A DNA stretch of 33,690 bases from Bacteroidota bacterium (lineage in GTDB: Bacteria; Bacteroidota; Bacteroidia; Bacteroidales; JAIPAH01). Both the position numbers and the translations under genes were made by a program. Under the pieces are notes generated by a model. The model was not told the DNA's origin, made no database searches, and saw nothing but the letters and a program-made list of their open reading frames with translations. Location of the stretch: positions 1-33,690 of the forward strand of contig JAASSU010000009.1 of NCBI GenBank assembly GCA_021767705.1, written 5' to 3'. This document shows, in pieces, positions 9,329 to 17,757 of this stretch (within the stretch, counting starts at the first letter, position 1; each line of letters opens with the position of its first letter).

Positions 9329-9583
9329 TCAATCGACCATTTCATTATTAAGCTTCTTAAGGTAATCGTAATACTTCTTCCCGCCATAGGCTGCGCCCAT
9401 GGATAGGAGCATGGTCATACCGCCACCTATGGGCGCTCCATTGCCAGAGTGCTGGTTTCCGTTTTGGTCATGCTCGTCCGGAGGTGGGGGCGGGACTCCC
9501 TGGGCCGCGGAGGTTAATGGGCTCATGGAAATCCCAATGCTCATCAGGAGAGTAATTGCTAATCTTTTGATGTGTGTTTTCAT
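9329..9583 (-). CDS. Small secreted protein with GGG...GAAYGGKK C-terminal helix
   Basis: An 84-residue protein: signal peptide (about 1-27, ending SAAQ), a short linker with five prolines then His, Asn and Gly, and a C-terminal hydrophobic helix APIGGGMTMLLSMGAAYGGKK followed by a basic/acidic tail. Tiny proteins with this 'P-I-x-G-G...L-L...G-A-A-Y-G-x-K-K' ending are common in Bacteroidota, often close to T9SS-exported proteins. Their role is not established; the helix looks like a membrane or sorting signal. It lies 85 bp after the giant LamG gene and may be transcribed with it. Confidence 0.72.
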   Translation of the reverse strand: MKTHIKRLAITLLMSIGISMSPLTSAAQGVPPPPPDEHDQNGNQHSGNGAPIGGGMTMLLSMGAAYGGKKYYDYLKKLNNEMVD

Positions 9584-9668
9584 AATACTTTAAATTGATT
9601 GAATTTTTGCCAAGTCACCTGGTTAATCCTGCCTTGTTCAGGTGCAATTCAGCGGTCGGCTTTTTCAT

Positions 9669-12600
9669 TTATCTTATAAATACTTTTTTGGTTGACAGTG
9701 CTTTTCCGGTTTTTACAGTGGTGAGGTAAATGCCGGTAGCCTGAATTGGAAAACCAGTCAGGTTTCCAGGATCTAACAGGTTTCGGTGGAGCACCTGTTG
9801 ACCCAATAAATTATAAACTCGCACTTCTCCCGGGTCATCTGCTTTTATAAAAACCTGATTCCCGTAGCTGTAAATTTCAATGCCATCAACATCCAGATTC
9901 TCTTCGATGCCGGTTATGCCGTTGATAAGGAGGAGGAAGCGGTCGGGATTGGACGTGGATTGGTTAATTGTTAATTGTTTATTTGTCCGCAAATTATAGA
10001 CCACTCCACTTTCCAAATCCTTTAGCAAAATATCCAATGATTCCCTGAAAGTGTTTTCAATGACCGAAATCGTGTATTCGGTATCATTTCCAACTTCCAG
10101 GGCGAGCGGAATAGTAATCTCCTCGCTGGTGTAGGGCAAAACATTGATGCTGAGTTTTGAATCCCCAGCTTTGGTGTAAAGCTGGGGAGCGTTAGAAACA
10201 CCCATAAGTTTATACGCATCGAAATCACTATCAAAATCATTGGTGGCAATGCCATTAAAGTGGATGTATGTTTGATCCGAAAATCCATTGCCTTCTACTT
10301 TCAGCACCAGTAAATCTTCTACATTGTTTTTTTCTTTATAAAAATTTGATGAAGAATGCACTCTTGCAGAATTTAGAAGAGTTAATTCGGGATTAGAGGA
10401 GGCTTTGACAAAGAATCCGTTCATGGGAGGGATAATGCCATCGGTAAGCGAACCAATGCTGCCGTTCCAGCTAACGTATTGTCCTACATCACCTTTATAA
10501 ACATACACCGAAGCATCGATGTGGGTTTTTTCACAATCATCCCAATCCAGGCCTGAAGGGTATGGATTGCCCATCAGATTCCAGCCTGCCCCGCCATCAA
10601 TGTTATAGGTGATAGTCGGAGTGGTGGTTTCATCCAGAATCAAATCAATGCAATTAAGCTCCCCGGCAAAGCTTTTTGTAACATCGGCTTCATAAGCCAC
10701 ATTGTACCCCCGGCCTACGACAAAATCATCTTCAAAGGCGGTGTTCCAGTTGCCTTCGTTATTCTTGGTGTTGATCCAGTAGTTGGTCACCTCATCAAAT
10801 TTGTAGAAGTCATCATTGCCTGGAATGGGGTTTTCACCGGAGACAAATTCCGGGCGAATGGCCTGCCCCGACACCGGCGATGAAAGAAAGTGCCACCCGG
10901 CATTGCCTGCATATTGCGGAATGTATTGCTCAACGGTGGCATTCACCCCAGTGTTTTCATGGATAAGCGAAGCGGTGGCGGTAGCATCCGACTTGATTAA
11001 AAGGCCACTAGTACCCGAAAGGTTAGAAAGTGAATCCGTAACCGTTAGCCATACGCCTGCATCTATGGTCAGGCTTTTCCCGGTTTCGATCAGCAATTCA
11101 ATACACTCGCGATTATCATTTAAGTGAAGGTTAGAGTTTACCGTTGCTCTTGTCCAACTGGTAGAAGGTATTCCTTGTCCGCTGAGCCAGCTGGCGGGGT
11201 TCGTCCAGTTCCCATCGGCTGCGCTTTCGTATGGAACCGGAGCTGTAGAGATTATCCAGTCCTCATCATTCATGTTCATTAATGTGCCATTATTGGTCAC
11301 TATCTTATCTTCTGCTGTAGTTCCTGAACCTGAATTAAACGACCAGTATCCTACAAGTCCGTTTTCGGTTTCACTGTGCGTTTTGTGCATCATTTCCCTT
11401 ATTTCTGTAGTACCAAGCGCACGGTTCCAGATCGTAAACTCATCAATTTGGCCATTCATAAAATATGAATTGTCCAGGCGGCTACCCAGAACGATCGCAT
11501 TGTCCGACATGCTTACTGCAATGTTTTCGGTATCTTTCTCTTCTCCATCTACATAAAGGGTGATGGCGCTTCCATTACTGACACCGGCCACATGATGCCA
11601 TAACTCATCACTCCATGAATAGGAGACTTCTGCTGTTGAGCTTCCGTTCCCGGCTCCGAAAATCACACCTTCTGTTTCCCCTTCATCTCCTGTAAGAAAG
11701 TACCAGTCGGTATTTGAATCTCTTCCCTTGTCTATAATACCACTCCATTTTGCTGGACTGTTAAGCTTGATCCAGAATTCAACTGAAAAACTATTGCTGT
11801 TGTATAAACTGTTGGAAGGGATGGCAACATAATCGTCCACGCCATCAAATTCAAGTGCGGATCCTACAAGGTTGTCTGTAGGTACTCTGCTTTCATAGGT
11901 GCCAATATCCACCCGTCCCTGATAAATGCGTATATCGCCAGCTAAATCCAGGCTTCCTGTTTCTGCCGTTGTCGTAACCGGATCTCCCGCATTTATACAA
12001 GGCGAATCATCAGCCAGGTCATAAGGATGCGCTCCAGTGCCAATAAATGATGGTCCAACATCAATGCAGTTCTCAAAGTCACCGGTATAATCGTCTGCTC
12101 CACCTCCATCAAAATCTTCAGTTCCTCCCTCAACATTGCAATAGTAAAAATCAGGATCAGCACTGTCGTATAAGAGGTAAACTTCGGGAGCATTCCCCCG
12201 TAAAATTGTATTTTTGAACTGAGGGTTACTGTTTTCCAGAAGAATAAGGCCACCGGAATAATTATCAACAATGGTATTATTGATAAACACACCGGATGAA
12301 TTTTTGAAATACAATGCCTCGGAAACCCTGTTATTGTAGATCAGATTGTTCACCACATAAGGTGATGCGTCACTAAATCCCAGTGCATTTTGATCGTTCT
12401 CTTCAAAAATGCAGTTTCGTATTTCCGGATCACAATTCTGGCTATATATCGCGCCACCAAGGTTGTTAGCCTCATTTTCGTAAAATCTTGAGGATTTCAC
12501 GCAGATGTCGGAAAGTTCGGTAAAAATCGCTCCCCCGGTCTGCTCAGCGCTGTTGAAGGTAAATAAGCAGTGCGAAATACTGATCTTTCCAAACCAATAA

Positions 12601-14168
12601 ATGCACAATGCCCCGCCCTGCCTGAGTTGCGGATTAGGATCCCACACTGCTTTACCATGGGTGAAATGGCAATAGCTAAACCGTGATGAATCGTTGGCGG
12701 GGTCAGTGTCAAGATAAAATATTCGATTCCATCCCACATCAGTATCATTGGGCAGAAAAACAATGCTATCGGTTGCTGTACCCAGGGCCTGAATATCTCC
12801 CCGGCAATCAATATGATAAAAGTCCAGAAATTCAATCCGCGTTCCGGGTTCGATGGTAAGAGAAACCCCACCATCAATAATTACATCACCATTTACAGCC
12901 ATGTTCCCTGACCATATCGTATCATGGTTTATATATCCCCCTTCAAAATAATTGGTTTCGGTACAAATAATAAATTGCCCGGGGATACTAAAGCCTGGAA
13001 AGGTTACTTTTTGGTTAACCCTATCCACACTGATGGCTGAGGCCAGAAAGGTCCAGTCGCCACTGCTGGTGCTGCTGCGGTGGTAAAGTTTTAACATGTC
13101 CGGGTTCAGGCTTTCCTGATTGGTTATCTTTTCTGAAGTGGTAAAAATATATCTGGCGGTAAAAGACCCGGGGCCGTATTTTTCGATAGACCAATACTGT
13201 TGGTCAAAAACCTTGTTGATGCCCTCCGGAAGGTGGTTTGGGGAGTCATCTATTCTGGTAACAGATATAGTATCGGTGAGGTATTTTTGCGAAAAGTCCA
13301 TTTCGAATCCAGTCCCCGGAAATGAAACGGTTCCCAAAACAGGTTCAACTTCGAGGATTGCATTGGCACCATCGCCTAAGGGTATAGTTGAGTTTATCCA
13401 ACTAATACCTGCCGGATTTATTAATGTGCCATCATTGCTGCCGGCATCATCTGCGGCAGTTGTACCTGACCCCTCATTGAACTGCCAATAACTGACTAAT
13501 CCTGTTTCTGTACTTTCATGGGTAAGGTGAAGGCTTTGACGGATTTCAGTAGCACTTCTTGCAAGGCTCCAAATGGCAACCTCGTCCAGTTTACTATCCA
13601 GGTAATAGCTTTGATCATTCCTGGCTCCAATCGTAATATTATTCGTTGTTGCGCTGTGAGTTGTGGTTGCCGAACCACATACCTGTCCGTCTACGTAAAG
13701 ATGCATTGTAGTTCCATCAAACGTTCCGGCCACATGATGCCAGAGCGTGTCGTTCCATGCGTGGCTCAATTCGGCTCTTGACGTACCGTCACCAACACCG
13801 AAGATGATCCCGTTGGGATTTGCCGCTGAACCGGTCAGAAAATACCAGTCGCTATCAGTGCTCCTTCCTTTGTCTACTACTCCTTTGAATTCACCCGGAT
13901 TATTGGTTTTTATCCAGAATTCCACGGTGAACTGGCTGTTGTTCAATGCTGGGTCTGATGGGATATCCAGATAGCCGCTGGTTCCGTGAAATCCAAGAGC
14001 TGTCCCAGAGAAATCATCTGTAGTAAGCTTTGCGTTCTTCAATGAGTGCTGTGATAGCGATAGTTTTTCCTGGCTGAATGGCCTGACTGTTTGAGAAAGG
14101 CTCACAATTGTGATCATATTTATAAATATGACCATTCCTGCTAATTTGTTGAGATAATGTGATTTCAT
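9669..14168 (-). CDS. Giant T9SS surface protein: LamG-like / beta-helix / LamG-like
   Basis: The frame is open to 14195, but the ATG ending at 14168 (MKSHYLNKLAG) fits the signal peptide better and avoids overlapping the upstream gene, giving about 1499 residues. Numbering from the longer start, I see a signal peptide ending SLSQ, a concanavalin-like LamG domain (about 65-245), a parallel beta-helix of short repeats (about 430-725), a second LamG domain (about 780-955), a GNWTNPASW beta region, and a T9SS type A tail (about 1430-1508; VRVYNLLGQ, ATGIYLTTV). The two LamG copies are near-duplicates (VEFWIK...DKGR...DWYFLTG in both). Such proteins bind glycans or act as adhesins; no catalytic motif was identified in the beta-helix. 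Confidence 0.88.
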   Translation of the reverse strand: MKSHYLNKLAGMVIFINMITIVSLSQTVRPFSQEKLSLSQHSLKNAKLTTDDFSGTALGFHGTSGYLDIPSDPALNNSQFTVEFWIKTNNPGEFKGVVDKGRSTDSDWYFLTGSAANPNGIIFGVGDGTSRAELSHAWNDTLWHHVAGTFDGTTMHLYVDGQVCGSATTTHSATTNNITIGARNDQSYYLDSKLDEVAIWSLARSATEIRQSLHLTHESTETGLVSYWQFNEGSGTTAADDAGSNDGTLINPAGISWINSTIPLGDGANAILEVEPVLGTVSFPGTGFEMDFSQKYLTDTISVTRIDDSPNHLPEGINKVFDQQYWSIEKYGPGSFTARYIFTTSEKITNQESLNPDMLKLYHRSSTSSGDWTFLASAISVDRVNQKVTFPGFSIPGQFIICTETNYFEGGYINHDTIWSGNMAVNGDVIIDGGVSLTIEPGTRIEFLDFYHIDCRGDIQALGTATDSIVFLPNDTDVGWNRIFYLDTDPANDSSRFSYCHFTHGKAVWDPNPQLRQGGALCIYWFGKISISHCLFTFNSAEQTGGAIFTELSDICVKSSRFYENEANNLGGAIYSQNCDPEIRNCIFEENDQNALGFSDASPYVVNNLIYNNRVSEALYFKNSSGVFINNTIVDNYSGGLILLENSNPQFKNTILRGNAPEVYLLYDSADPDFYYCNVEGGTEDFDGGGADDYTGDFENCIDVGPSFIGTGAHPYDLADDSPCINAGDPVTTTAETGSLDLAGDIRIYQGRVDIGTYESRVPTDNLVGSALEFDGVDDYVAIPSNSLYNSNSFSVEFWIKLNSPAKWSGIIDKGRDSNTDWYFLTGDEGETEGVIFGAGNGSSTAEVSYSWSDELWHHVAGVSNGSAITLYVDGEEKDTENIAVSMSDNAIVLGSRLDNSYFMNGQIDEFTIWNRALGTTEIREMMHKTHSETENGLVGYWSFNSGSGTTAEDKIVTNNGTLMNMNDEDWIISTAPVPYESAADGNWTNPASWLSGQGIPSTSWTRATVNSNLHLNDNRECIELLIETGKSLTIDAGVWLTVTDSLSNLSGTSGLLIKSDATATASLIHENTGVNATVEQYIPQYAGNAGWHFLSSPVSGQAIRPEFVSGENPIPGNDDFYKFDEVTNYWINTKNNEGNWNTAFEDDFVVGRGYNVAYEADVTKSFAGELNCIDLILDETTTPTITYNIDGGAGWNLMGNPYPSGLDWDDCEKTHIDASVYVYKGDVGQYVSWNGSIGSLTDGIIPPMNGFFVKASSNPELTLLNSARVHSSSNFYKEKNNVEDLLVLKVEGNGFSDQTYIHFNGIATNDFDSDFDAYKLMGVSNAPQLYTKAGDSKLSINVLPYTSEEITIPLALEVGNDTEYTISVIENTFRESLDILLKDLESGVVYNLRTNKQLTINQSTSNPDRFLLLINGITGIEENLDVDGIEIYSYGNQVFIKADDPGEVRVYNLLGQQVLHRNLLDPGNLTGFPIQATGIYLTTVKTGKALSTKKVFIR

Positions 14169-14184
14169 TTTTGGCTTTTTATAA

Positions 14185-14466
14185 TTAGATTTCAATAATT
14201 CTCATGGAATGATCATTACCCTCGTTTTTTTCAGTAATCGATTTGATGGTAATACTCTCGACATCAGATCCCAGGCAGCCCATCCGGCAAAATGAAATGA
14301 ATTCCTCGAGGTTTTTTGTTGAACCATTTGCGAGAACCAGTACCTGTTGATCTTTGGAATACTCTATTGTACCCGAAATATGCAGTCCTTCTGCAATTTG
14401 TTTCAGATAATACCGGTAACCGGTTTTAAAGACTCTGCCGCTAATTTGGATGCGAATCGTTTGCAT
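14185..14466 (-). CDS. Acylphosphatase-like protein lacking the catalytic Asn
   Basis: A 93-residue protein with the acylphosphatase fold pattern. The N-terminal strand and loop GRVFKTGYR match the family's GRVQGVxFR, keeping the phosphate-binding Arg. The second signature (GxVxNxxDGxV) is degenerate: ISGTIEYSKDQQV puts Tyr where the catalytic Asn belongs and loses the DG. Acylphosphatases hydrolyse carboxyl-phosphate bonds, so this copy is probably inactive or altered, perhaps binding a phosphorylated ligand. It ends 16 bp before the chosen start of the giant LamG gene and begins 83 bp after the regulator stop, so it is likely co-transcribed with the LamG gene. Confidence 0.75.
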   Translation of the reverse strand: MQTIRIQISGRVFKTGYRYYLKQIAEGLHISGTIEYSKDQQVLVLANGSTKNLEEFISFCRMGCLGSDVESITIKSITEKNEGNDHSMRIIEI

Positions 14467-14510
14467 GGTTTAAAAGTAATTTGCTCATTTATCGGAAAGC
14501 AAATTATACC

Positions 14511-14549
14511 TGAAACGATTCTTCAAAAGGTGAAACGATTCCGCAAAAG
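14511..14549. promoter_or_regulatory. Two 19-bp direct repeats, 20-bp period, upstream of acylphosphatase-like gene
   Basis: TGAAACGATTCTTCAAAAG (14511-14529) is followed one base later by TGAAACGATTCCGCAAAAG (14531-14549), 17 of 19 bases identical. They fill the gap between the TPR-AraC regulator stop and the acylphosphatase-like gene, 45-83 bp before that start codon. On the transcribed strand a TATAATTTG element follows directly. Direct repeats on one helical face next to an AraC-type regulator are the classic form of its operator; the assignment to this regulator is inference. Confidence 0.5.
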
Positions 14550-16814
14550 TCAGGAATTCAGTCCTTTTTCTTTTATCTGTTTCTTTACGGATTCGCGAAA
14601 GTATGAAGGAGTGAGTCCGGTAATTTTCTTGAAATTCCTGGCAAAAACGATTCTTGAATTGTATCCGGCCATTTCACCGATGCCCTCCACCGAAATGTGG
14701 TTGAGCTTTTTATCTGCAAGCATTTGTCGCGCGGCCCTCACACGCATCTCATTGATGATGGTATTAAAACTGCGATTGAACGATGAATTAATGGCTTTGG
14801 AAAGATAAGTGCGGTTGGTGTTCAGTGCTGCACTTACTTCCTCGATGGTGATATTGCTGTATAGATAAGGTTTTTCTTCCGAGAGATACTTAATGAGGCG
14901 GTTTACAAGTTCAAGGTCTTTGGGATTTTGGTCATTTTGTACTGCATTTTTATCCGGTTCAGCTCTTTCAGGATAAAAATTGCCCTTTTCCAGAACTTCT
15001 CGATCGCACTTCGCCAGCTCGAGATTTTTGGCAACCAGATTTTTGTAGGCCACGGTCCTTTTTCTGTAGAGCACAAAAATGATGACCGAAAGAATTACTG
15101 CAACTGTTACCCCTATTGTCATTGCGTTGATTAAGATGTGATTTTTTTGGATGTTAAGTTTTTGTATCTTATTGTCTTTTTTTAGTGCCAGGTTTTCTTT
15201 TTCCTTGATTTCAGTTTCGTATTTGGTTTTCATTTCTGAGATGATCCGGGCTTTTTCAGCATTAAACACACTATCATTGTTTTGTGTATATGCTTTGTAA
15301 TATAACATGGCATTTTTCAGATCGCCGGTTTTTTCATAAGCTTCGGATAGGTATAGGTTACTTTCGGAAATAATATCCCAGGTATTGCTTTCCAACCCGT
15401 ATTCCAGGCTCTTTTTCAGGTGCTTTATCGCTTTTGCAGGCTGTCCCTTCTGAAGGCCGATCCGTCCCATGGCAATATCTCCGGTAGCAATCCAGAAACG
15501 GGTATCCATTACCCGGGCCATTTCCGTGGCTTTGTTATAATAGTGCAGGGCCTTATTCAAATCCTTTAGGCTTAGATATACATCACCCAGGCCGAATAAA
15601 ACCTGCATCTTTGTATGTTTATCGCCAATAGAATCACTATATCGCATGGCCAACCGGAAGTTATAAAGTGCCGAATCACTGATGCCTGAGGCTTTGAAGG
15701 CATTACCAAGATTCATGTATTCCCAGGCCATACCTTGCAAGTTTTCAATACTTCTGTTTATTTCCAGGCTTCGCCTGTAGTATCTGATGGCATTTATCGT
15801 ATCGCCCCAATCCAGGTAAATCATTCCAATGTTTCCATAAGTCACCGCCAGAGATTTCCTGTCACCCAGTTCTTCCTTTATTCTCACGGCCCTCAGGAAA
15901 TTCGTGATGGATGAATCATACTGTCCGGATTTTTCAAAAACAGAAGCTATATTGTTATAACTGCTTGCTATATCAGCCTTGATACCAGTTTTTCTTCTGA
16001 TTGCCAATGCTTTTTTGAAATTTTCAAGTGCTGCGGAATAGTCTCCAGTATGGTAATAGATGGATCCAATTTGATTATAGGCAAGTGCAACATAACCAAG
16101 GTGGTTCATTTCCAAAGCAATATCAAGTGCTTTGTGAGATGAAACCAGTGCTGAATCGTGATAGCCCAACCGTTGGTATATATTAGAAATATTTCCATAT
16201 ATGTATAGTCGGTTTTGGAGATCACTTTCCGGTGTTTCTCTTAGCAGGCGTTTATAAATGACCAGTGCCGTATCGAGCCTTGACTGCAAAAGAAAAATGA
16301 TCCCGACATTGTTAAGCCCGTTTATCCGCATTTTCAGTAGTGAATCCGGTAGCGGATCTGGTGGAGCGATGGATTCAATTAGAGCATTGGCTTCAGTAAA
16401 AAATGCCAGGGCTTCGTTCAGCTTATGCATTTTACGAAGGATGGTTCCCTTTTGGCTGATGACAGCCGCAAGTTGATATCCATCATCAAGTTTGCGATAG
16501 CGGTCAATATTATCATTGGCAATTTCAATGGCTTCATCGAGTTGATTGAGTGATGTGAGTCCGGTAGCCAGTTTATAATTTGCTTTGGCCAGTAGCTTCT
16601 GGTTCCCTGTTCGCTGTGCCAGGGATGAAGCAATGCGCGCAACTTCTACAGCATTAGCAGACTGATTAGGGTAAAGTCGATCGAAATCTGAAAGGTATAC
16701 CGCAACACTATCCGCTGTTGATTCCGCCGAAGCCAGCGCAAGACTATCCTGACCAGATGCAGGATGCAGGCAGATAAGACCTATTATTAATATTAGTAGT
16801 TTGGCTAAACGCAC
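14550..16814 (-). CDS. Membrane TPR-AraC family transcriptional regulator
   Basis: A 754-residue protein starting at a GTG (ending 16814); an in-frame TAA lies 27 bp upstream and no earlier ATG is available. Order: signal peptide (about 1-21, ending ASGQ), a long array of tetratricopeptide repeats (about 40-520, e.g. YNNIASVFEKSGQYDSSITN), a coiled-coil-like charged stretch, one membrane helix (about 562-587), and a C-terminal AraC-type helix-turn-helix domain (about 640-745; VSAALNTNRTYLSKAIN and GEMAGYNSRIVFARNFKKITG). TPRs should lie in the periplasm and the DNA-binding domain in the cytoplasm, making a one-component membrane regulator. It probably controls the neighbouring surface-protein genes, an inference supported only by adjacency and nearby direct repeats. 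Confidence 0.88.
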   Translation of the reverse strand: MRLAKLLILIIGLICLHPASGQDSLALASAESTADSVAVYLSDFDRLYPNQSANAVEVARIASSLAQRTGNQKLLAKANYKLATGLTSLNQLDEAIEIANDNIDRYRKLDDGYQLAAVISQKGTILRKMHKLNEALAFFTEANALIESIAPPDPLPDSLLKMRINGLNNVGIIFLLQSRLDTALVIYKRLLRETPESDLQNRLYIYGNISNIYQRLGYHDSALVSSHKALDIALEMNHLGYVALAYNQIGSIYYHTGDYSAALENFKKALAIRRKTGIKADIASSYNNIASVFEKSGQYDSSITNFLRAVRIKEELGDRKSLAVTYGNIGMIYLDWGDTINAIRYYRRSLEINRSIENLQGMAWEYMNLGNAFKASGISDSALYNFRLAMRYSDSIGDKHTKMQVLFGLGDVYLSLKDLNKALHYYNKATEMARVMDTRFWIATGDIAMGRIGLQKGQPAKAIKHLKKSLEYGLESNTWDIISESNLYLSEAYEKTGDLKNAMLYYKAYTQNNDSVFNAEKARIISEMKTKYETEIKEKENLALKKDNKIQKLNIQKNHILINAMTIGVTVAVILSVIIFVLYRKRTVAYKNLVAKNLELAKCDREVLEKGNFYPERAEPDKNAVQNDQNPKDLELVNRLIKYLSEEKPYLYSNITIEEVSAALNTNRTYLSKAINSSFNRSFNTIINEMRVRAARQMLADKKLNHISVEGIGEMAGYNSRIVFARNFKKITGLTPSYFRESVKKQIKEKGLNS

Positions 16815-16865
16815 TGGTTTATCACTTTGTTTTTAGCACATGACAAAATATAATTGTGAGAATAA

Positions 16866-16901
16866 AGTTACAATTTTAGTTTCAACTTTAGTTACAGTTT
16901 T
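16866..16901. repeat. Three tandem 12-bp direct repeats upstream of the TPR-AraC gene
   Basis: AGTTACAATTTT, AGTTTCAACTTT and AGTTACAGTTTT follow one another without gaps, 52-87 bp upstream of the GTG start of the regulator. Adjacent copies differ at three or fewer positions. The place and size suit a binding site for a transcription factor, perhaps autoregulation, though its sequence differs from the 19-bp repeats on the other side of the gene. Confidence 0.5.
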
Positions 16902-17102
16902 CAGACAAAACATGAATTTGGCACGAGTTGAATTCTTTGGTCTGTTAATTACTGCTCTGTGCAAGTTGCAAACCGTAGGATTTGAAAAGCTGGCTGTAAG
17001 TATTGACCCCCAAGCCACCAGAAATTCTTCTTTACGAAGGGGGCAACGCTTTATGGCTGGTTATCTGTTGGATATCAATCTGATTTTAAATTGCTATTTA
17101 CA

Positions 17103-17336
17103 ATTGAGCTTTGAGCGACGGCGGTAGGAGGAGAGCTGATATCTTAACCCCGGGTTACGGACTATGTCCTCACCCGGGGTTATTCACGTTGAATCCCTCC
17201 GGGATTGGGAAAAAGACAGCTTTGACGATAGAGTTAATAGCCAATCCATATATTATATCTATACGAATTCCTCTTCTCCTCGAGGAGAGAGCCTGTCCCG
17301 TGAAACGGGAGGGTAGGGGGTGAGGTGAATACCGAA
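17103..17336. repeat. Multi-hairpin intergenic repeat, copy A
   Basis: This copy shares its order of elements with 17384-17592, about 281 bp away. It contains a perfect 10-bp inverted repeat AACCCCGGGT / ACCCGGGGTT (17146-17155 and 17172-17181), then AATCCCTCCGGGATT, a CTCCTCGAGGAG palindrome, and CCCGTGAAACGGG. The start reads ATTGAGCTTTGAGCGACGG. It looks like a mobile, non-coding repeat family rather than a gene. Confidence 0.75.
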
Positions 17337-17383
17337 GAAAACAAACTTCGTCAATTCCCGACTGATTCCATCACCCGTCTTCG

Positions 17384-17592
17384 ATTGAGCTTTGAACGAC
17401 GGCGGTAGGAGGAGAGCTGAAATACTTAACCCCGGGTTACGGACTTTATCCTCACCCGGGGCTATTCAAATTAAATCCCTGCGGGATTGGGAAAAAGCCA
17501 GGCATTTGTACCTTGAACGAATTCCTCTTCTCCTCGAGGAGAAAGCCTGTCCCGTAAAACGGGAAGGTTAGGGGATGAGGTGAAAATCGACG
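17384..17592. repeat. Multi-hairpin intergenic repeat, copy B
   Basis: Second copy of the module at 17103-17336, with the same ATTGAGCTTTGAACGACGG beginning and the same series of hairpins. Changes include AAACGGGAAGG for AAACGGGAGGG, a one-base mismatch in the long stem, and a shorter middle section. Confidence 0.75.
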
Positions 17593-17641
17593 GAAACCAA
17601 CATGGGTTAACTATGACCAATCCCTATTTTTTGTACCCTAA

Positions 17642-17704
17642 ACGAATTCCCCATCTCCTTTGAGGAGAGGGGGGTAGGGGGTGAGGTGAATACCGACAGA
17701 AACC
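17642..17704. repeat. Partial third copy of the multi-hairpin repeat
   Basis: Only the end of the module is present: ACGAATTCCCC, a CTCCTTTGAGGAG hairpin replacing CTCCTCGAGGAG, then GGGGGTGAGGTGAATACCGA as in copy A. The CCCGTGAAACGGG stem is missing. Confidence 0.6.
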
Positions 17705-17757
17705 ACCCCTCCGTCAACTTCCTCCCAACACCATTTAATTCTTACCACATACATCCA

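Larger units (their letters stand above)
16815..17757. other. 943-bp repeat-rich spacer without a gene
   Basis: Apart from the 12-bp repeats near its left end, the spacer holds no supported gene; short frames on the plus strand have no family resemblance. From 17103 on it is built of repeated hairpin-forming modules, listed separately. No clear promoter was identified for the regulator gene, although several A/T-rich TAnnTTTA-like octamers occur at 16850-16890. Confidence 0.55.

Noticed and set aside
9021..9332. 103-residue minus-strand frame after the 84-residue secreted protein
   Set aside because: It overlaps the neighbouring gene, passes through an intergenic inverted repeat, has no signal peptide or family resemblance, and its composition is unlike that of nearby proteins.
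16840..17127. 95-residue plus-strand frame upstream of the regulator
   Set aside because: It covers the 12-bp repeats and likely promoter region and has no recognisable fold or neighbours in its direction.
17103..17704. CRISPR array
   Set aside because: The repeat units are over 200 bp, differ from one another and are not separated by short uniform spacers; no cas gene is present.
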